In this document: positions 24,649-29,653 of the stretch, one piece after another
How positions within the stretch are numbered: position 1 is the stretch's first letter
Layout: each line of letters starts with the position of its first letter
Source: DSNY01 sp016861185
GTDB lineage: Bacteria > Pseudomonadota > Gammaproteobacteria > Burkholderiales > Burkholderiaceae_F
DNA: 41,141 nucleotides
Direction: 5' to 3'
Assembly: GCA_030263275.1 (NCBI GenBank)
Contig: SZOR01000025.1
Location: forward strand, 1 to 41,141
Notes under the pieces: generated by a model
The model's database searches: none
Told to the model about the DNA's origin: nothing
Seen by the model: the letters and a program-made list of their open reading frames with translations, nothing else
Position numbers and translations under genes: made by a program

Positions 24649-25194
24649 ATGGGCACCTTGGAGCTGCAGCTGCGTTCGGCCTCGCCCGAGGATGCAGTCA
24701 CCATAGCTGCATTGGCGGTTCAGGTCTTCCTCGACACGTATGCGACAGAGGGCGTGCGCCCGGACCAAGCGCGCGAGGCATTCGCTGAATACTCCGTCGA
24801 GGCGTTTGCCGTCAGGGTTCAGGAGCCCACAAGGCGCTTCTTCCTGGCCGAGCACGCGGCTGGACTCCTCGGCTTCGCAGAAATGCAACTGGCTGCTGTT
24901 TCCGCTCCCGGCGCAACGGTAGTTGGTGCCGAGCTGGTGCGCCTCTATGTTCAGCCCGGGTGGCAGCGCCACGGTGTTGGCCGGCGCCTCATCCGGAGTG
25001 CCGAACGGGCGGCCGCTTCCAGCGGCCTGACAACCATCTGGCTCACTGCATGGGAGGGGAACAGTCGAGCCCGCGGCTTCTATGCCGCTCTCGGATATCA
25101 GGACATCGGGACTACGACTTACTCATTTCAAGGCAAGGGCTACGTCAATCGCGTACTTGCCAAAAGCCTGCATCATGCGGCCGGCGCGGTCTAA
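24649..25194 (+). CDS. GNAT family N-acetyltransferase, cassette gene (181 aa)
   Basis: The GNAT domain is complete: QLRSASPEDAVTIAALAVQV, YATEGVRPDQAREAFAEYSV, GLLGFAEMQLAAVSAPGATV, ELVRLYVQPGWQRHGVGRRL (acetyl-CoA loop Q-R-H-G-V-G-R) and GNSRARGFYAALGYQDIGTT. Substrate unknown. The ATG lies 16 bases after a GTTAGAG core on the far side of the IS. The TAA stop is inside the next inverse core GTCTAAC. It is unrelated in detail to the other cassette GNAT. Confidence 0.88.
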   Translation: MGTLELQLRSASPEDAVTIAALAVQVFLDTYATEGVRPDQAREAFAEYSVEAFAVRVQEPTRRFFLAEHAAGLLGFAEMQLAAVSAPGATVVGAELVRLYVQPGWQRHGVGRRLIRSAERAAASSGLTTIWLTAWEGNSRARGFYAALGYQDIGTTTYSFQGKGYVNRVLAKSLHHAAGAV

Positions 25195-25208
25195 CTCAAA
25201 CGTTGGGC
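25189..25208 (+). repeat. Collapsed attC site (20 bp)
   Basis: An inverse core GTCTAAC (25189-25195) and core GTTGGGC (25202-25208) lie only six bases apart, with no arms to fold. Known attC sites are about 55-140 bases, so this looks like an internal deletion that would fuse the two neighbouring cassettes. The tcaaac between them resembles the end of attC2 (ctcaac). Confidence 0.6.
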
Positions 25209-25220
25209 GTCTCTGCAACC

Positions 25221-25523
25221 ATGGACGGGCCTCTGCGTAACCCACTCGTGGCGTTCCTAGGACTATCGCTCCTCGCGGCGGCCTATGTCGCTGCGGTGGT
25301 GTGGCTTGGCTTGCGGTTCTTCTACTCTGCCAGCACGCCAGCGGCGGGGCTGGTGACGCAGTTTCTTGTCTGGGTCGTGCCGGGCGCGGCTTGCGCGTAC
25401 GTGCAGTTGTTGATTTCTCGTCGGGCTGGCGTCTCCCGTCCCCGGCTGTGGCTACAAGTCGCCGCGGCGGGGTTCGGTGCGCCGGTGCTCGGCGTCGGAC
25501 TTGTGCTGCTTGTGTTCTCGTAA
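25221..25523 (+). CDS. Small membrane protein, cassette gene (100 aa)
   Basis: Three hydrophobic helices are evident: VAFLGLSLLAAAYVAAVVWL (about 10-30), TQFLVWVVPGAACAYVQLLI (about 47-67) and WLQVAAAGFGAPVLGVGLVL (about 78-98), with short basic loops (SRRAGVSRPR). No family recognised. Small unknown membrane proteins are a common cassette type. The ATG lies 12 bases after the GTTGGGC core. There is no strong ribosome site. Confidence 0.65.
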   Translation: MDGPLRNPLVAFLGLSLLAAAYVAAVVWLGLRFFYSASTPAAGLVTQFLVWVVPGAACAYVQLLISRRAGVSRPRLWLQVAAAGFGAPVLGVGLVLLVFS

Positions 25524-25558
25524 TGCTCAATGGCTCAATGTGAGTGGGGCATGTCGCC

Positions 25559-25627
25559 GGCCAACTTGTCAGTGCAGCCGACCCGGTCGCGCTACGCGCG
25601 CCCGGTCGGCTAACTTCTGCGTTAGAA
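25559..25627 (+). repeat. attC site 4 (69 bp)
   Basis: Core GTTAGAA (25621-25627) with inverse core GGCCAAC (25559-25565). The arms cagccgacccgg and cccggtcggct pair around a short gc-rich loop. The left part aacttgtcagtgc is nearly identical to that of attC5 (aacttgtcactgc), which supports the call despite the imperfect inverse core. Confidence 0.75.
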
Positions 25628-25668
25628 CCGTGGACCCAGTTCGCTATGCTGCCAGATGGAGGTATGCG

Positions 25669-25881
25669 ATGAAGCAGACGTTTACGGCGGTCGTCAAGCA
25701 GGATGGCGGTTCTTGGATCGGGTGGATCGAGGAAGTGCCTGGGGTCAACTGCCAAGAAGCCACGCGCGAAGAACTTCTGGAGACTTTGCGCATTACCCTG
25801 GCAGAGGCTCTCGAGTTCAACCGGCAGGAAGCGCGTGGCGCTGCTGGTAAGGGCTACGAGGAACTTCAGATCGCCGTATGA
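25669..25881 (+). CDS. hicB: HicB-like antitoxin, cassette gene (70 aa)
   Basis: Short HicB-type protein with the partial RNase H fold pattern: FTAVVKQDGGSWIGWIEEVP, GVNCQEATREELLETLRITL, AEALEFNRQEAR. HicB neutralises HicA; this short form lacks the usual C-terminal DNA-binding domain. GGAGGT at 25657-25662 gives it a strong ribosome site. It precedes hicA with an ATGA overlap, the reverse of the more common hicA-hicB order. Confidence 0.85.
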   Translation: MKQTFTAVVKQDGGSWIGWIEEVPGVNCQEATREELLETLRITLAEALEFNRQEARGAAGKGYEELQIAV

Positions 25882-26072
25882 AGCGCCGCGACCTGCTGGC
25901 GCACCTCACCGGCCATGGTTGCGTTCTGCTGCGAGAAGGCGCGCGGCACTCGTGGTGGCATAACCCCGCGCTGAACAAGCGCAGTGCGGTGCCGCGACAC
26001 ACTGAGGTCAACAACCATCTCGCACGGAAGATCTGTCGTGACCTCGGTGTCCCTGAGCCAGAACGGTTCTAA
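25878..26072 (+). CDS. hicA: HicA-like mRNA interferase toxin, cassette gene (64 aa)
   Basis: The protein (MKRRDLLAHLTGHGCVLLRE, GARHSWWHNPALNKRSAVPR, HTEVNNHLARKICRDLGVPE) has the HicA dsRBD-like fold with the catalytic His at position 24 in the GxxH motif and the conserved P-R-H...E segment. HicA cleaves mRNA at or away from the ribosome and stops translation. It starts inside the hicB stop, and its own TAA stop lies within the TTCTAAC inverse core of attC5. A toxin-antitoxin cassette can hold a cassette array in place. Confidence 0.87.
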   Translation: MKRRDLLAHLTGHGCVLLREGARHSWWHNPALNKRSAVPRHTEVNNHLARKICRDLGVPEPERF

Positions 26073-26138
26073 CTTGTCACTGCGACCGACAGCCCAATCG
26101 CTTCGCTCATGGGCTGCGGCTGAGCTTCGACGTTGACC
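26067..26138 (+). repeat. attC site 5 (72 bp)
   Basis: Inverse core TTCTAAC (26067-26073) and core GTTGACC (26132-26138). The central arms cagcccaatcg and atgggctgcgg pair imperfectly with a gcttcg loop. It closes the HicBA cassette and is the last attC I can see. Confidence 0.85.
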
Positions 26139-26160
26139 GTCGACCGTCACACCGACGATC

Positions 26161-26970
26161 GTGACCGTGCACGACACTCGCATTTCCGACACCTGGGAGC
26201 GCGGCGACCCGTACGAGCGGTATGTCGGCCGCTGGAGCCGCCGGGTCGCGCGTCCGTTTCTCTCGTGGTTGGACGTCCCGGCCGGCAAGCGGTGGCTCGA
26301 CGTCGGATGCGGCACGGGCGCGCTGAGCACCGCGATCGTGGATCTGTGTGCGCCGTCGTCGGTCACGGGAGTCGAGCCGTCGGAAGGGTTCCTCGCGACC
26401 GCGCGAGCGCATCTCGCCGGCCGGGTGGCGTTCCACCAGGGCAGCGCGACAGCGATTCCGCTCGACGATGCGTCGGTCGACGCGGTCGTCTCGGGGCTCG
26501 TGCTGAACTTCGTTCCCGATCAGCGCGGCGCGCTCGCGCAGATGGCGCGGGTGGCGAGCGACGGCGGCGTGATCGGCGCGTACGTCTGGGACTACGCGGG
26601 AAAGATGGAACTGATGCGAATCTTCTGGGACGCGGCGGTCGAACTCGACGCCGCGGCCGCGAGCCTCGACGAGGGTCGGCGCTTCCCGCTGTGCCGCGCG
26701 GACGCGCTCGCCGAACTCTTCGAGGATGCGGGACTGGAAGGCGTCGAAGTCACGGCGATCGACGTGCCCACGTCGTTCGCGGACTTCGACGACTACTGGC
26801 AGCCTTTCCTCGGCGGTCAGGGTCCCGCGCCCGCCTATGCGATGTCGCTCGACGAGACGGCCAGAGCGCGCCTGCGCGACCGCATCCGCGAGCGGCTGCC
26901 GGTGCAGGCGGACGGGTCGATCTCGTTGACGGCCCGGGCATGGGCCGTCCGCGGCACGGTCGCCGGATAG
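26161..26970 (+). CDS. Class I SAM-dependent methyltransferase (269 aa)
   Basis: A Rossmann-type methyltransferase. Motif I is RWLDVGCGTGALSTAIVD (44-61), the acidic loop GVEPSEGFL follows, and motif post-I runs through RVAFHQGSATAIPLDDASVD and AVVSGLVLNFVPDQ. Substrate unknown; the family includes UbiE-like and small-molecule enzymes. The frame opens with GTG at 26161 (MTVHDTRISDTWERGDPYER), 22 bases after the attC5 core, as a cassette gene would. No attC follows its stop, so it is either a terminal cassette that lost its site or resident chromosome. Confidence 0.88.
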   Translation: MTVHDTRISDTWERGDPYERYVGRWSRRVARPFLSWLDVPAGKRWLDVGCGTGALSTAIVDLCAPSSVTGVEPSEGFLATARAHLAGRVAFHQGSATAIPLDDASVDAVVSGLVLNFVPDQRGALAQMARVASDGGVIGAYVWDYAGKMELMRIFWDAAVELDAAAASLDEGRRFPLCRADALAELFEDAGLEGVEVTAIDVPTSFADFDDYWQPFLGGQGPAPAYAMSLDETARARLRDRIRERLPVQADGSISLTARAWAVRGTVAG

Positions 26971-27052
26971 CCGGTACGGCGCGCAGCGGCCGCGACTCGC
27001 CCGGACCCGCGCGTACCCACGAGCCGCCGGCGCGCCCGCCGCTTCGGCGCTC

Positions 27053-27499
27053 TTACGGCCTCAGGTACGCGTACCCCTCGCGCTGCTGCAGCCGTGTGAT
27101 CTCGGCCACGCCCGAGGGCACGAAGGTCGCCTCGGGGATGAACTGCTCGCGCGCGAGCTTGCGGTTGCGCAGCGTGATCTGGCAAACGTCGAACTGAACG
27201 CCCTGCGTCTTCAACTGCTCGACACGGATGTTGTAGGGGTTGCCGTTCTTGTCCTTGGCGTTGTTCATCAGGAAGTCGACGCCGCGCGCGTGCGAGACGA
27301 CGACGATCTTCGCCTTGGGGTTGACCTCGAGGTGATTGCCGATGTTGCGCAGCGCGTCCATCGCCTGCGTTTCGGTGTCGTTGATGTGATAGACGACCTT
27401 GTCCGGTCCGACCGGATCGCTGGTGCCCGCCTTCGCCGTCATCGCCGTGCCCAGCAGCGGCAGCGCCGCGGCGATTCGTAGGAAAGTGCCTCGCTTCAT
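27053..27499 (-). CDS. Secreted DsrE-like protein divergent from an ECF sigma factor (148 aa)
   Basis: Residues 1-24 (MKRGTFLRIAAALPLLGTAM, TAKA) form a Sec-type signal peptide, so the protein should be periplasmic. The rest matches the DsrE/DsrF-like fold: KVVYHINDTETQAMDALRNI, KAKIVVVSHARGVDFLM, VQFDVCQITLRNRK and FVPSGVAEITRLQQREGYAY. C106 sits at the position of the sulfur-carrying Cys of TusD/DsrE proteins. AAGGAGGGG is a strong ribosome site. By hand count about 45 percent of 115 aligned residues match the C-terminal domain of the anti-sigma factor at 28228. It is probably a target or partner of the sigma/anti-sigma pair. Confidence 0.85.
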   Translation of the reverse strand: MKRGTFLRIAAALPLLGTAMTAKAGTSDPVGPDKVVYHINDTETQAMDALRNIGNHLEVNPKAKIVVVSHARGVDFLMNNAKDKNGNPYNIRVEQLKTQGVQFDVCQITLRNRKLAREQFIPEATFVPSGVAEITRLQQREGYAYLRP

Positions 27500-27622
27500 C
27501 TGTCCCCTCCTTGTAGTTGCAGTCGCGAACTGCGCGCGTCGCGGAAGCCCCGGGCCGCGCGCGCGGGCCGGCGCGGCTTCGATCGGCGGCCGTCCAAGCT
27601 GCAAGATCGCCGGCGCGCGCGA

Positions 27623-27666
27623 TTTATTCCCGCCCGGGAATAAACTGCGCCGCAGGGAAGTCTGTA
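27623..27666. promoter_or_regulatory. Palindromic double ECF-type promoter motif
   Basis: A perfect inverted repeat of cgggaataaa half-sites (27635-27644 on plus, 27623-27632 on minus) with a 2-base centre lies in the 180-base divergent gap. A GGGAATAAA box followed on plus, after 15 bases, by GTCTGTA (27660-27666) resembles an ECF -35/-10 pair. The minus side has the same -35-like box with a weaker GATCTTG. It could be a shared autoregulated promoter for both transcripts, or an operator. Confidence 0.6.
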
Positions 27667-27679
27667 CGGGGGAGAGGTC

Positions 27680-28231
27680 GTGCTGCCGAACGACGAACGC
27701 GAGCGCTTCGAGCGGCTGTTGCTGCCGCATCTGGACGCGGCCTACGGACTTGCCCGCTGGATGACGAAGAACGACGAGCTGGCGAACGACGCCGTGCAGG
27801 AGGCCTGCCTGCGCGCGTTCCGCTTCTTCGGCTCGCTGCGCGGCGAGGACGGCCGCCCGTGGCTGCTCAGGATCGTTCGCAATGCCTGTCTGGAGCTGAT
27901 GGAACGCGAGCAATTCGCCGGCGCCGAAGCCTTCGACGAAGAGCGCCACGACGGCGCCGCCGCCGGCGCGGTGGTCGTGCTGCCGGTCAACCCGGAGGCC
28001 GCGGCGATCGAGCGCGCCGAGCGGCAGCTCGTGCGCGACTGCGTCGCGGAGCTGCCGCGCGATTTCCGCGAGGTGATCGTGCTGCGCGAGCTGCACGAGT
28101 GCTCGTACCGCGAGATCGCCGACATCGTCGGCGTTCCGATCGGCACCGTGATGTCGCGGCTGGCGCGCGCGCGGCGCCTGCTGCAGGGGCGAATCAGCCA
28201 GCGCGTCAGGCGCGACGGAACCGGAACATGA
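27680..28231 (+). CDS. ECF (group 4) sigma factor (183 aa)
   Basis: Directs RNA polymerase to a dedicated promoter set. Region 2 covers about 15-80 (AAYGLARWMTKNDELANDAV, EACLRAFRFFGSLRGEDGRP, WLLRIVRNACLELMER), and region 4 about 115-172 (RDCVAELPRDFREVIVLREL, HECSYREIADIVGVPIGTVM, SRLARARRLLQGRIS), with the linker absent as in all ECFs. The frame opens with GTG at 27680 after a GGGGGAGAGG site. Its stop overlaps the anti-sigma start (ATGA), the standard pairing. Self-activation through the upstream CGGGAATAAA motif is likely. Confidence 0.94.
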   Translation: MLPNDERERFERLLLPHLDAAYGLARWMTKNDELANDAVQEACLRAFRFFGSLRGEDGRPWLLRIVRNACLELMEREQFAGAEAFDEERHDGAAAGAVVVLPVNPEAAAIERAERQLVRDCVAELPRDFREVIVLRELHECSYREIADIVGVPIGTVMSRLARARRLLQGRISQRVRRDGTGT

Positions 28232-28929
28232 ACTGCGCAGAAGCCGGCGGCCTGCTGCACGCTTACGCCGACTCCGAGCTGGAACTGCGGGCCGCGCTCG
28301 CGGTCGAGGCGCACTTGCAGGAGTGCGCGCGCTGCCGCGCGTCGTTCGCGGGCGTGACCGCGCTGCGTTCTGCGCTCGCGCGCGCGTGCGAGCCCGAGCG
28401 CGCGCCGCCGCAACTGCGCGCGCGCATCCTGCGCGATCTCGCCGGCCGCGGCGCGCCCGCGCCGGCCGTCGAGCGCAAGCGTAACTGGCTGCTGGCCGCG
28501 CCGGGCATCGCCGCGCTGGTGCTCGTCGCGGGGCTGCTGCTCGTGCAGCCTTGGCGTACGCATGCGACCGCAGACAACGCTTCGCGTGTCGTCTTCCATA
28601 TCGCCACCGCGGACAACCTCGCGGCGAATCTGCGCACGCTGAAGAACCACCTCGACGCCTCGCCCGGGGTGCACGCGGTCGTCGTCGCGCACAACGCCGG
28701 CATCGAGTTCCTGCTGCGCGGGGCGCGCGACGAGACCGGCCGGCCGTACGCGGAGATCGTGCGCGACTTCCGCGAGCGCGGCGTCGAGTTCCGCGTCTGC
28801 ACCAACACGCTGACGCGGCGGCAGATCGACACGGCGGCGGTGATTCCCGAGGCGGTGCTCGTGCCGTCCGGAATCGCCGAGATCAGCCGGCTGCAGGGGC
28901 GCGAGGGGTACGTCTACCTGCGCCTGTAG
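28228..28929 (+). CDS. Transmembrane anti-sigma factor with periplasmic DsrE-like domain (233 aa)
   Basis: The N-terminal zinc anti-sigma domain has H29, C33 and C36 (VEAHLQECARC, the HxxxCxxC motif). A membrane helix spans about 87-108 (NWLLAAPGIAALVLVAGLLL). Residues about 119-233 form a DsrE-like domain placed in the periplasm (RVVFHIATADNLAANLRTLK, AVVVAHNAGIEFLLRGARDE, GVEFRVCTNTLTRRQ, LVPSGIAEISRLQGREGYVY). C191 aligns with C106 of the secreted DsrE protein. DsrE proteins carry persulfide sulfur in the cytoplasm; using the fold as an outer sensor of an anti-sigma factor is unfamiliar to me. Confidence 0.88.
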   Translation: MNCAEAGGLLHAYADSELELRAALAVEAHLQECARCRASFAGVTALRSALARACEPERAPPQLRARILRDLAGRGAPAPAVERKRNWLLAAPGIAALVLVAGLLLVQPWRTHATADNASRVVFHIATADNLAANLRTLKNHLDASPGVHAVVVAHNAGIEFLLRGARDETGRPYAEIVRDFRERGVEFRVCTNTLTRRQIDTAAVIPEAVLVPSGIAEISRLQGREGYVYLRL

Positions 28930-28942
28930 CTGGCGCGGCTTC

Positions 28943-29653
28943 CTACTTGTCTTCCAGCACGTCCGCGCCTTGCGGCGGCGTGAAGCGGAATTGTTCGGCG
29001 TCGACTTTCGGATTGCGTTCGACCTTCGCGAAGCGCAGCAGCGAGACCTGGCCGAAGCTGTCGGTCAGTTGCATCGCGCCGGGCAGGCCGTCGCGAAAGC
29101 CGATCTCGATGCGCTCGAACGGCGAGTCCTTGGCGCGCGGTCTGGCGACGATCCATTCGAGGCCGTCGCGGCTGCCGGCGTCGGCGACTTCGAACTCTTT
29201 CTCGAACTCGTTGGAGCCGAACAGGATCGACGCGGGGCTGGCGGGGATCGCGCCGGCGAGCTTCTTGACCGTGACCTGGTTCAGGTCCTTGTCGTACAGA
29301 AAGAGCTTGTCGCCGTCGGCGACGATGATCTGCTCGTACGGCTTGTCGTAGATCCAGCGAAACTTGCCCGGCCGCTGGAACACGAAGCGCCCCGTCGAGT
29401 TCTGGGCAGTCGCGCCCGCGCGGCTCGTCACCCGCTGCGTGAATTCGCCGCGCGCGGTCTTGGTCTGCGACAGGAAGCTGCGGAGCTGGTCGACCGCGCC
29501 CGCGTGGGCGGCGAAGCTTGCCAAGGCCAGCGTGGCAGCGAGCGCCAAGGTACGAACGAGACGCCGCAATCGGCTTCTGGTGAGCCCTTCAACGGGCTCA
29601 GGGCGAACGGGCGAGTCGTGGAGATTTCGTACCGCAGACACCGACGTCGCCAT
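28943..29653 (-). CDS. lolA: Outer-membrane lipoprotein carrier LolA
   Basis: Periplasmic chaperone that ferries lipoproteins from LolCDE to LolB. The mature part is typical: AVDQLRSFLSQTKTARGEFT, GRFVFQRPGKFRWIYDKPYE, QIIVADGDKLFLYDKDLNQV, PASILFGSNEFEKEFEV and PQGADVLEDK at the end. The ATG at 29653 is inside the ftsK stop (TGATG). The signal peptide core (LVRTLALAATLALASFAAHA) begins only at about residue 32. The extra N-terminal stretch contains SPVRPEPVEG, encoded by a repeat element inserted in frame. The gene is convergent with the anti-sigma gene, 13 bases away. Confidence 0.95.
   Translation of the reverse strand: MATSVSAVRNLHDSPVRPEPVEGLTRSRLRRLVRTLALAATLALASFAAHAGAVDQLRSFLSQTKTARGEFTQRVTSRAGATAQNSTGRFVFQRPGKFRWIYDKPYEQIIVADGDKLFLYDKDLNQVTVKKLAGAIPASPASILFGSNEFEKEFEVADAGSRDGLEWIVARPRAKDSPFERIEIGFRDGLPGAMQLTDSFGQVSLLRFAKVERNPKVDAEQFRFTPPQGADVLEDK
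29584..29610. repeat. Dispersed repeat (REP-like) inside the lolA signal region
   Basis: The sequence gcccttcaacgggctcaggg with cgaacgg matches a dispersed repeat widespread in proteobacteria (the form read as PVRPEPVEG or VLSLSKG depending on frame). It is a partial palindrome (gcccttcaacgggc). Here it lies in frame near the start of lolA. Assignment is from memory of the motif; genome-wide copy number cannot be tested here. Confidence 0.6.

Larger units (their letters stand above)
21653..26138. mobile_element. Integron gene-cassette array without integrase (CALIN)
   Basis: Five cassette junctions show RYYYAAC/GTTRRRY-type sites with hairpin-forming sequence between them in four cases. Genes are all on the plus strand, promoterless, and in three cassettes the stop codon TAA lies inside the inverse core (22743, 25195 and 26073 regions), a hallmark of cassettes. 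Codon and base use is slightly lower in GC than the chromosome around it. No intI gene is present anywhere in the window. Cargo in order: GFA-family protein, GNAT, IS1182-like element, GNAT, membrane protein, HicB-HicA. Confidence 0.85.

Noticed and set aside
24960..25220. In-frame extension upstream of the small cassette membrane protein
   Set aside because: It overlaps the GNAT cassette gene and crosses the attC remnant; the ATG at 25221 is the sensible start.
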